DNA from: Empedobacter sp036647415
GTDB taxonomy: Bacteria; Bacteroidota; Bacteroidia; Flavobacteriales; Weeksellaceae
Direction of reading: 5' to 3'
Assembly (NCBI RefSeq): GCF_036647415.1
Contig: NZ_JAVXKG010000002.1
Span: forward strand, 107,026 to 171,025
Length of the DNA: 64,000 bases
Part shown: positions 37,109 through 45,150 of the stretch, piece by piece
Position numbering within the stretch: position 1 is the first letter of the stretch
Layout: every line of letters begins with the position of its first letter
The notes under the pieces: model-generated
Seen by the model: the letters and a program-made list of their open reading frames with translations, nothing else
Database searches by the model: none
What the model was told of the DNA's origin: nothing
Position numbers and translations under genes: made by a program

Positions 37109-38059
37109 TTAATACTTTAAAATGGTATAGACGGGAAAATGATCGCTATATCCACCGAAATATTTTCCACCAACAAAGGTTCTAAATGGTAAACCTGTTG
37201 ATTTTCCGCCACTATTCCTCAAAAAATCTGCATCAAAAATATCTGTTTTTACATATTTTAATTTTGATTCTTTTTTGAAAAAACCATTCGAAAAAAGTTG
37301 TTGATCGAACAACATCCATTGTTTTTTAAAAATCATCGACCCTCTCTTATAGGACTGTAAACCTACCATTGGATTATACAACTCACTTCCGTTTATCTCT
37401 TCTTGTTTTGATCGTGTATTTAATTCTTCTCGTAAATCATCATTTGTAGGCGAATCATTAAAATCTCCCATGATGATGATTTTTTCCGATTTTTTTTCTA
37501 GCAAAATTTCATTCACTTTTTTTCGAATTGATTTGAAGATATTTAAACGTTTTAACTGATTAATTTCTTTATCAATTTTAGATGGAAGATGAACGATAAA
37601 TAAATGAATTGATTCCTCAAATAATTTACCTTTTACATACAAAATATCACGTGTATAAGATTTCACATCGTATTGATCTTTGAAAACAATTCGGATTGGC
37701 GAACTTTCTATTACCTCAAAATGATTTTTACGGTAAATTAATCCAACATTTATTTTTCTTTCATCCAACGATTCATATAATAAAGTTGAATAATTCCCAT
37801 CTTTCAGATAATTATTTGTACTAATATCTTGTAAAACTTCTTCGTTTTCCACTTCGCACAAACCAACAATTGATGGTAATTCGTTTGTTTCTAATCGTCC
37901 AATTTTAGCAATAGTAAAAGCTATTTTATCTACTTTTATATCATATCGACTATCCTTCCATTTCGAAAAATTACCTGGTAAGAATGAATCTTCTTCTAAA
38001 TTTTTAGAATAAAAATTTTCGACATTATAAAAAGCGATTGTTGTTAGATTATTTATCAA
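37109..38059 (-). CDS. Cytoplasmic endonuclease/exonuclease/phosphatase-family protein
   Basis: A 316-residue EEP-fold protein without a signal peptide. Motifs appear in order: AFYNVENFY (8-16), GLCEVENEE, YTRDILYVKG, GDFNDSPTNDD and the C-terminal GGYSDHFPVYTI. It is a paralogue of the secreted enzyme at 17186: both share FYNVEN, GLCE-E, YTRDIL, GDFND and the ending YSDHFPVYTIL. It leads a unit with an Lrp regulator and deoC, so a role in DNA or nucleotide turnover is likely. The substrate is not known. Confidence 0.87.
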   Translation of the reverse strand: MINNLTTIAFYNVENFYSKNLEEDSFLPGNFSKWKDSRYDIKVDKIAFTIAKIGRLETNELPSIVGLCEVENEEVLQDISTNNYLKDGNYSTLLYESLDERKINVGLIYRKNHFEVIESSPIRIVFKDQYDVKSYTRDILYVKGKLFEESIHLFIVHLPSKIDKEINQLKRLNIFKSIRKKVNEILLEKKSEKIIIMGDFNDSPTNDDLREELNTRSKQEEINGSELYNPMVGLQSYKRGSMIFKKQWMLFDQQLFSNGFFKKESKLKYVKTDIFDADFLRNSGGKSTGLPFRTFVGGKYFGGYSDHFPVYTILKY

Positions 38060-38413
38060 AAGGAATTAGTTTTTTGTAAAATTAAGGAAGATATTAAGTT
38101 AATAAAAATAAGAAAGCTGAATAATAATCGAAAAAAAATAAATTTAAATAATTCATTTTATCCGTTAAGTTGAGAATTATTCGGTCAAAAAATTATCAAC
38201 TTGAACAATTTTAATGCAATAAATTATCAACTTGTATGATTAAAATTTTGGATGCTAAAAATATCCTAAAAATCATGTAAATGATTGACTTATGGTAGGT
38301 TTAAATCTGTTAAAATTTGTATATTTGCCACGTTTGCATTTGATGCATTCAAATCTTGAAAAGATGTATTTTAATTGATCATTAATCGATGGTCACAAAA
38401 AATTTAAAACATA
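38060..38413. promoter_or_regulatory. 354-base divergent intergenic region with a thrice-repeated 12-bp motif
   Basis: Between the EEP gene (leftward) and isocitrate dehydrogenase (rightward). AATTATCAACTT occurs at 38191-38202 and 38222-38233, and in inverted form with one mismatch (AAGTTGAGAATT) at 38167-38178. Centre spacings are 24 and 31 bases. Such a cluster could be an operator; which gene it serves is unknown. No ORF is seen. Confidence 0.45.
38320..38327 (+). promoter_or_regulatory. Candidate -7 element for isocitrate dehydrogenase
   Basis: TATATTTG is a perfect TAnnTTTG match, giving a leader of about 80 bases. The -33 region (GTTTAAA near 38300) is only a partial match. Confidence 0.5.
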
Positions 38414-40624
38414 ATGTCAAAAATTCATTACACACTTACGGATGAAGCTCCGATGTTGGCAACACATTCATTTTTGCCAATCGTACAAGGATTTACGAAA
38501 ACAGCTGATATTACAATTGAAGTTCCAGATATTTCTTTAGCTGGACGTATTTTAGCAACTTTCCCTGATTTCTTAAAAGAAGAACAAAGAATTCCTGATG
38601 CTTTAGCAGAATTAGGAGCTTTGGCGACTACTCCGGAAGCAAATATTATCAAATTACCAAACATTTCGGCTTCTGTTCCTCAGTTAGACGAAGCGATTGC
38701 TGAATTACAAGCGAAAGGTTTTGCAGTACCAAATTATCCTGCTGAACCAAAAAATGAAGATGAAAAAGCAATCAAAGCAAGATATGGAAAAGTTTTAGGT
38801 TCTGCGGTAAACCCAGTTTTACGTGAAGGAAACTCGGATCGTCGTGCACCAAAAGCGGTTAAAAATTATGCAAAAGCAAATCCTCATAAAATGGGTGCTT
38901 GGGCAAAAGATAGCAAAACGGAAGTTGTTTACATGAAAAGTGGAGATTTCTATGGTACAGAAAATTCTACTACAATTGAAAACGCGACTGAATATACAAT
39001 AAAATTCTACGGAGAAGATGGTTCTACTCAAGAATTAAAATCAGCTGCTGGTTTGAAAGCTGGTGAAGTAATTGATTCTTCTGTAATGAATTTGAATTCT
39101 TTGAGAGCTTTTGTACAAGAGGCTATTGAAGAAGCTAAAAAACAAGACGTTTTATTGTCTGCTCACTTAAAAGCTACAATGATGAAGGTTTCTGACCCAG
39201 TTATTTTTGGAGCAATTGTGGAGACTTTCTTTAAAGATGTTTTCGTAAAATATGCTGATACTTTCAAAGCATTAGATATTAATCCAAACAATGGTTTAGC
39301 AGATTTATTCGAAAAAATAAAAGGTCAACCTCAAGAAGCAGAAATCAATGCTGCAATTGAAGCTGATTTAGCAAACGGACCACGTGTAGCAATGGTAAAT
39401 TCTGACAAAGGAATTACTAATTTCCACGTTCCTTCTGATATTATTGTTGATGCTTCTATGGCAGCTTTAGTAAGAAATGGAGGTAAAATGTGGAACAAAG
39501 AAGGTGCTGAAGAAGATACAGTAGCTATTATTCCAGACCGTTCTTATGCAGGTTTCTACGAAGCTGTTGTTGATGATATGAAAGCAAATGGTGCTTTAGA
39601 TCCTACAACAATGGGTTCTGTTCCTAACGTAGGTTTAATGGCTCAGAAAGCTGAAGAATATGGTTCTCACGATAAAACTTTCCAAGCTCCAGCAAACGGA
39701 ACAATCAAAGTTGAAGACGTAAACGGAAACGTATTATTAGAGCAAAAAGTTGAAGCAACTGATATTTTCAGAATGTCTCAAACAAAAGATGCTCCAATTC
39801 AAGACTGGGTTAAATTAGCAGTTAACAGATCTCGTTTATCTGATACACCTGCAATTTTCTGGTTAGATAAAGGAAGAGCACACGATCAACAAATCATCAA
39901 AAAAGTTGAAAAATACTTAGCTGATCACGATACTACTGGTTTAGATATTCGCATCATGGACGTTAAAGACGCTATGAAAGAAACATTAAGCCGTGCAAGA
40001 GAAGGAAAAGATACTATTTCTGTTTCTGGAAACGTATTACGTGACTACTTAACAGATTTATTCCCAATTTTAGAATTAGGAACTTCTGCTAAAATGTTAT
40101 CTATCGTTCCTTTAATGAATGGAGGTGGATTATTTGAAACTGGTGCTGGCGGATCTGCTCCAAAACACATCGAGCAATTTGTAGAAGAAGGTTATTTACG
40201 TTGGGATTCTTTAGGAGAATTCTTAGCATTACAAGCTTCTTTAGAGCACGTTTCTCAAACACAAGGAAATGCAAAAGCACAAATTTTAGCTGACGCTTTA
40301 GACGAAGCAAATGCAAAATTCTTAGCAACTGACAAATCTCCAGGTCGTAAATTAGGAACTATCGATAACCGTGGTTCTCACTTCTACTTGGCTATGTATT
40401 GGGCAGAAGCTTTAGCAAATCAAACAAAAGATGCTGATTTAGCAGCTAAGTTTGCTCCAGTTGCAAAAGCAATGCAAGAAAATGAAGCAAAAATTAACGA
40501 AGAATTAATCGCTGCACAAGGTAAACCTCAAGATATTGGTGGTTACTACAAAGCAGATTTTGGTAAAACAACTGCTGCGATGCGTCCTTCTGTAACATTA
40601 AATACAATTGTTGACGGAATTTAA
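38414..40624 (+). CDS. icd: Monomeric NADP-dependent isocitrate dehydrogenase
   Basis: A 736-residue enzyme that oxidatively decarboxylates isocitrate to 2-oxoglutarate with NADP. It is of the roughly 740-residue monomeric type, unrelated in length to the dimeric 400-residue form. Typical segments are NPVLREGNSDRRAP (substrate region), MVNSDKGITNFHVPSDIIVDASMAALVRNGG, IPDRSYAGFYEAVVDDMK, FWLDKGRAHDQQIIKKV and GKLGT-like RKLGTIDNRGSHFYLA. It stands alone with its own promoter region and a bidirectional terminator, and codon use is regular as in a highly expressed gene. Confidence 0.97.
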   Translation: MSKIHYTLTDEAPMLATHSFLPIVQGFTKTADITIEVPDISLAGRILATFPDFLKEEQRIPDALAELGALATTPEANIIKLPNISASVPQLDEAIAELQAKGFAVPNYPAEPKNEDEKAIKARYGKVLGSAVNPVLREGNSDRRAPKAVKNYAKANPHKMGAWAKDSKTEVVYMKSGDFYGTENSTTIENATEYTIKFYGEDGSTQELKSAAGLKAGEVIDSSVMNLNSLRAFVQEAIEEAKKQDVLLSAHLKATMMKVSDPVIFGAIVETFFKDVFVKYADTFKALDINPNNGLADLFEKIKGQPQEAEINAAIEADLANGPRVAMVNSDKGITNFHVPSDIIVDASMAALVRNGGKMWNKEGAEEDTVAIIPDRSYAGFYEAVVDDMKANGALDPTTMGSVPNVGLMAQKAEEYGSHDKTFQAPANGTIKVEDVNGNVLLEQKVEATDIFRMSQTKDAPIQDWVKLAVNRSRLSDTPAIFWLDKGRAHDQQIIKKVEKYLADHDTTGLDIRIMDVKDAMKETLSRAREGKDTISVSGNVLRDYLTDLFPILELGTSAKMLSIVPLMNGGGLFETGAGGSAPKHIEQFVEEGYLRWDSLGEFLALQASLEHVSQTQGNAKAQILADALDEANAKFLATDKSPGRKLGTIDNRGSHFYLAMYWAEALANQTKDADLAAKFAPVAKAMQENEAKINEELIAAQGKPQDIGGYYKADFGKTTAAMRPSVTLNTIVDGI

Positions 40625-40651
40625 TTCTCAAAACAATTTATCATATTATAA

Positions 40652-40685
40652 AAAATCCTTCAGAAAATTCTGAAGGATTTTTTTT
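40652..40685. terminator. Bidirectional terminator between icd and the amidohydrolase gene
   Basis: Stem AAAATCCTTCAGA (40652-40664) with TCTGAAGGATTTT (40669-40681) between convergent genes; T tracts follow in both directions. Confidence 0.94.
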
Positions 40686-40686
40686 G

Positions 40687-42411
40687 TTATTTATAAACCG
40701 ACCAATTTGGTAAAATCTCGAAAGGTTTTGGAGCAAGTTTTTTAAACTCCTTATCCGCATAAACTACATTCCCGCCAACCACAGTTAAAACTGAACGAAT
40801 TTCTGGAATTTTATTTTCATCAATCGTTAAAAAATCTTCTGATAATAATATGAAATCTGCAAATTTACCAACAGAAATCGATCCTTTTACGTCTTCATCT
40901 TTCGTAAACCACGCACTTCCTTGCGTCATCAATTCTAACGCCTTTTCTCTGCTAATTTTTTTCTCTTTCGGTAAAAATGCTTTTCCGCTCAAGTTTTTTC
41001 CTGTTACAAAGAAATAAGCTGTGTACCACGGATTGTAACTCGCGATACGCATTGCATCAGTCCCAAAACCGATAGGAATATTGTTATCTAAAATATCATT
41101 TACGTTAACAACTTCATTATTTATAGCCTCTTTTCCGTATTTTTCTTCAAATTCTTCTGCTTGAAAAAGTAAACGACTCTGAACCGTAATTCCTCCATTT
41201 AGATTCTTAATTCTTTTAATTTCGTTCATAGTCAGCGTTTCAGCGTGTTCTATACTCCAACGATTTTTAATCGGATTTTCTTTGTTGATTTCCTCAATTA
41301 CATTCAACATTCGGCTAATCGTTTCGCTGTATGCGGCGTGTAATCTAAATGTCCAACCTTTTTTGATAACAGATTGTAAAATAGGTTTCAAATCTTTTTC
41401 TAAATTAACCAAAAGTGGACGATCTTGCTCAAAATTCGTCATATCAAAACTTTCATAAGAAAGAATTTCTCCTGCACCAATGATTTTAAAATAAGGATCA
41501 TCAATAGTAACATCAACCGTATTTAGCCATTTATCAAACTGTTCAGCTTCGTTAGCACCAATCGGCGGATAAAGCGTTCCGCCAACTCTTAGCGTCATTT
41601 TTTTCTCTTTTGCTAAATCTATAATTGCCTGATAATTATTAGGATACGCACCAGCACCACCATCTGTTAAACTTGTAACACCAAAACTATTAAGCGTTTG
41701 CATATATTTTTGAGTAGAACTTTTGCGTTCTGCCAAATCTTTTGGAGGTGGCAAACTACCAATTGCATTCAGAATAACAGCCCAATCGCTTACCGCAATT
41801 ACGTTTCCTGTAGGTTCTCCGTTGGTATCTTTTTCGATGAATCCACCTTTTGGATCTGGCGAATTTCTATCTATTTTAAGCGCTTTCAACGCGGCTTTGT
41901 TGTAAATAATTCTGTCCCAAAGATGCGTAACCATAATAGGTGTTGTTGCACTTAATTGGTCTAATTGCGCTGGAGTTACCAAAGATTTTTCTTTAAACTG
42001 ATACGGCGACCAACCACCAATTACAGTTGCCCATTCGCCTTTTGGCGTTTTATCGACCTGTTTTTTTAGGACAGCTAAAGCTTCTTTTTGAGAAAAAATT
42101 CCGTCCCAACGCACTTCTCTGTTAAATGTTGCGCCGTAACTTACAAGATGTATGTGAACATCATTAATACCCGGAACCAATCTGCGTTTGTTGGCATTGA
42201 TGGTTTTTCCTTGATATTCTTTCAATAAATTTTCATTACCAATAGCAACAAATTTTCCATTTTGGATAACTGCCGTGTTACTATTTTCGGGTATCGAAGA
42301 ATCTAAGGTTGATATTTTTGCATTTGTAATGATTAAATCTGCCTTTTGTTGCGCATTTGCAATAAAAGATAAAAGACTTAAACTAAGGGTAGATAGTAGC
42401 TTGAGTTTCAT
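40687..42411 (-). CDS. Secreted YtcJ-type amidohydrolase
   Basis: A 574-residue metal-dependent hydrolase of the amidohydrolase superfamily with a signal peptide (about 1-21, ending ANAQ), so it acts in the periplasm or outside. The metal-binding HxH is in NDVHIHLVSYG (about 105), further His residues occur in RLHAAYSE and WSIEHAETL, and the late Asp is in GFGTDAMR. The C-terminal GSISVGKFADFILLSED is the usual beta-sandwich closure. YtcJ-like enzymes hydrolyse amide or imide bonds; the substrate cannot be predicted. Confidence 0.9.
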   Translation of the reverse strand: MKLKLLSTLSLSLLSFIANAQQKADLIITNAKISTLDSSIPENSNTAVIQNGKFVAIGNENLLKEYQGKTINANKRRLVPGINDVHIHLVSYGATFNREVRWDGIFSQKEALAVLKKQVDKTPKGEWATVIGGWSPYQFKEKSLVTPAQLDQLSATTPIMVTHLWDRIIYNKAALKALKIDRNSPDPKGGFIEKDTNGEPTGNVIAVSDWAVILNAIGSLPPPKDLAERKSSTQKYMQTLNSFGVTSLTDGGAGAYPNNYQAIIDLAKEKKMTLRVGGTLYPPIGANEAEQFDKWLNTVDVTIDDPYFKIIGAGEILSYESFDMTNFEQDRPLLVNLEKDLKPILQSVIKKGWTFRLHAAYSETISRMLNVIEEINKENPIKNRWSIEHAETLTMNEIKRIKNLNGGITVQSRLLFQAEEFEEKYGKEAINNEVVNVNDILDNNIPIGFGTDAMRIASYNPWYTAYFFVTGKNLSGKAFLPKEKKISREKALELMTQGSAWFTKDEDVKGSISVGKFADFILLSEDFLTIDENKIPEIRSVLTVVGGNVVYADKEFKKLAPKPFEILPNWSVYK

Positions 42412-42440
42412 ATTGTTTTTTTAATTTTTCATACAATATT

Positions 42441-42468
42441 CAAATTTAGAGTTTTATACATTAAACAA
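42441..42468 (-). promoter_or_regulatory. Promoter of the amidohydrolase gene
   Basis: On the minus strand TTG (42468-42466) is followed after 17 bases by TAAATTTG (42448-42441), a full match to the flavobacterial TTG-N17-19-TAnnTTTG consensus, 30 bases upstream of the start codon. Confidence 0.7.
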
Positions 42469-42693
42469 TCATTTTTTTTTAGAAAAACTAAGAAAATGGA
42501 GATTTTTCGAAAAATAAATTAAAACGAAGATGACTCAATTATTATTCATTTATTATTTTGCTTGAAAATTTATTTTACTTGGTAAAAAACTTGAAAATTT
42601 TAATAAAAGTTTAGAAGAGTGTTTATTTAATTAATGATAAATTTACAATATTAGTTCTCATTCTGATTTAGAACTATTGTTATACTTAATTTC

Positions 42694-45048
42694 ATGAAAT
42701 ATATTTATTTACTCGCATTATACTTTTGCTCGATTACAACTTTTGCTCAATCAAAATTAGAAACGGCTATAAAAAGTCTTGATACAAATTACGCACAAGA
42801 AAAAGTCTATTTATTATTTGATAAAGAAAATTACATTGCTGGCGACAATATTTGGTTTAAAGCTTATACATTAAATGGTTACAAACCGAGTTTAATTTCT
42901 ACGAATCTTATTGTCGAGTTATACGATAAAGACAAGAAATTAATTGATAGAAAATTGGTTCCGATTGTGAATGGAGAAAGTGACGGAACACTAAATACCA
43001 AAAATGAAAACGAGGAGGGAGTTTACTTTGTAAGAGCTTACACAACGTATATGACTTTTTTCTCGGAAGAATTTCAACATATCAATCAAGTTAAAATTTA
43101 CAACCCAAATTCTAAGTTAAAACTTGTTCCGAATTCTAATTTAAAATGGACTGCAAAAGCTTTTGCTGAAGGTGGAAATTTTATTCAAAATCAAACGACT
43201 AAATTTGCTATAAGATTAAAATCGGACGGAGATTTACCAAAAAAATGGAATGGTTTTGTGTTCGAAAAAAATAATCCGACCAATAAAATTGCAACATTTG
43301 ATAATTTAGATGAAAACGTTGCCTCTTTTTCTTTAAGAGCAGAAGAAGGAAAATCGTATCAAGTTCAACTGAATGATGAGAAAGGAAATCAACAAATTAT
43401 TGATTTACCTGAAGCAAAAAAAGACGGAGTTCTACTGAAAGTTGCTCGAAATAGCAAAGATATTGTGATACAACTGAAAAGTATCAATCAAGAAAATCCT
43501 TTGTTGAATCATAAACTTATTGGAACAATAAACAATGAACTTGTGATGAGTTCTCAAATTGTAAAAAGTGTAGAAACTATTTCTATTAATGTCCCGAAAG
43601 AAATTTTGGATAACGATAAAGGTATTTTGAATATTACTATTTTCGACGAAAAAGAGAGTCAAGTTGCTAATCGTTTGATTTTTATTAATCCAAAAGAATT
43701 GTATAAAAATCCTGAAATTACTTTCGAAACAACAAAAAATCCACGCGAATTAAATACAATTAAAGTAAAATATCCCGAAGAAATAAATTTAACTTCTGTA
43801 ATTAAAGATCAAAAAAATCTTGATGAAGATAATTTAATTTCCGCTATGTTGTTAACACGAGATTTTAGTTCTAAAATTGGTCATCCTACTCAATATTTTA
43901 AGAATAACGAATATTCAGAAAATCTTGATGCACTTCTGATTTCAGAAAAATGGAAAAGATTTAATTGGGAAGATTTAGTCGTAGGAAATATTGTAAAACC
44001 AACAATTGATAACGATCGTAGATACCTTTCGTACAAGGTAAAAGTATATAATAACGGACGAGAATTGAGTAATTCTTCTTTGAGTATTATTTATAAAATG
44101 CAGAATAACGAAAAAGATTTTGCAACGTTGAAAACAGATTATGAAGGAAATTTCGAAATGAATAATTTGTTTTATTATGGACCAATGGCAATGAATTATT
44201 TCTTGAATTCGGAAAATGGAAAATCTACCAACAACGGAACTTTAACGTTGTCTGTTGTACCAAATTATAAAAGTACAAGTTATAAAGCTAAATTGCCTAC
44301 AACAGCTTACTTGCTAGAAGAAACAACAAATAAAGAGGAAGTTGAAAAACAGAAAGCGTATAAAAACAACATCAAAATCATTAATGATAAAAGTATTCGC
44401 CTAAAAGAAGTTGTTGTAAAAGCGGACAAAAAATCGAAAACAGAGAAATTGAATGATGAATTGAGCGGTGGAATGTTCAAAAGTATGAATGAAACTGTGA
44501 TAGATTTTGTGAATGAATCTCAACCAATAGAAGGTTACACAAATATTATGGACTTTCTGGCTGGACGAGTTGCTGGACTTACTGTTTCTAACGGAGTTCC
44601 GAAAATCAGAAACTCTGAAGTTACAATTTATTGGAATGAGATGAAAATGACTTCGGATAATTTAACCAGTATTAATCCTAGAGATATTGCGATGATAAAG
44701 ATTTTCAAAGGCTCTGGTTTACTTGGAAATGCAATTGCAATTTATTCGAAAAGAGGAAGTGATGCACCAGTTGATAATACACCAATGTTACCAAATAATT
44801 TGATTCAAATTGGTGGATATAATCAATCTTTACCTTATTTTAGTAATGACGACTACGAATCGCTTTACAACGATGTTCCAAATGACATCAGAAACACTTT
44901 GTTTTGGAACTCGAACTTGTATTCTACTCCAGAAGAAAACACAGAAATAGAGTATTTCAACAACGATAATCCAGGAAATTACAAACTAACCATAATTGGT
45001 TTTGACAAAAAAGGAAATCCTGTTTATTATGAAGGAAAGATAGAATAA
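42694..45048 (+). CDS. Macroglobulin-like protein with C-terminal TonB plug domain, copy 1
   Basis: A 784-residue secreted protein (signal peptide about 1-18). Residues about 25-125 resemble the MG2 domain of alpha-2-macroglobulins (VYLLFDKENYIAGDNIWFKAYTL, VYFVRAYTTYM), followed by further beta domains. At 569-576 comes LKEVVVKA, like a TonB box, and residues about 605-690 match a TonB receptor plug (MDFLAGRVAGLTVSNGVPKIRNSEVTIYWNEM, IAMIKIFKGSGLLGNAIAIYSKRG). No barrel follows. A plug with no pore suggests interaction with TonB or a separate barrel. It has a tandem paralogue at 45151. Confidence 0.75.
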   Translation: MKYIYLLALYFCSITTFAQSKLETAIKSLDTNYAQEKVYLLFDKENYIAGDNIWFKAYTLNGYKPSLISTNLIVELYDKDKKLIDRKLVPIVNGESDGTLNTKNENEEGVYFVRAYTTYMTFFSEEFQHINQVKIYNPNSKLKLVPNSNLKWTAKAFAEGGNFIQNQTTKFAIRLKSDGDLPKKWNGFVFEKNNPTNKIATFDNLDENVASFSLRAEEGKSYQVQLNDEKGNQQIIDLPEAKKDGVLLKVARNSKDIVIQLKSINQENPLLNHKLIGTINNELVMSSQIVKSVETISINVPKEILDNDKGILNITIFDEKESQVANRLIFINPKELYKNPEITFETTKNPRELNTIKVKYPEEINLTSVIKDQKNLDEDNLISAMLLTRDFSSKIGHPTQYFKNNEYSENLDALLISEKWKRFNWEDLVVGNIVKPTIDNDRRYLSYKVKVYNNGRELSNSSLSIIYKMQNNEKDFATLKTDYEGNFEMNNLFYYGPMAMNYFLNSENGKSTNNGTLTLSVVPNYKSTSYKAKLPTTAYLLEETTNKEEVEKQKAYKNNIKIINDKSIRLKEVVVKADKKSKTEKLNDELSGGMFKSMNETVIDFVNESQPIEGYTNIMDFLAGRVAGLTVSNGVPKIRNSEVTIYWNEMKMTSDNLTSINPRDIAMIKIFKGSGLLGNAIAIYSKRGSDAPVDNTPMLPNNLIQIGGYNQSLPYFSNDDYESLYNDVPNDIRNTLFWNSNLYSTPEENTEIEYFNNDNPGNYKLTIIGFDKKGNPVYYEGKIE

Positions 45049-45082
45049 ACGTAAAACCTCGAGAGATTCTCGAGGTTTTTTT
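44953..45082 (+). repeat. Near-identical 3' tract shared by tandem paralogues, copy 1
   Basis: These 130 bases, covering the last codons, stop and terminator, match 47413-47542 with three mismatches by my count, whereas the genes upstream are much more diverged. Recent gene conversion is the likely cause. Confidence 0.85.
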
Positions 45083-45083
45083 T
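45053..45083 (+). terminator. Terminator after the first macroglobulin-plug gene
   Basis: Stem AAAACCTCGAGA (45053-45064) with TCTCGAGGTTTT (45068-45079), loop GAT, then Ts. It is duplicated with the gene at 47513. Confidence 0.94.
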
Positions 45084-45150
45084 ATAATAATTTACTATTT
45101 TAAAGTATTGATTATTTTGTTATCTTAACAAAATCAAATAATTAATCTCA

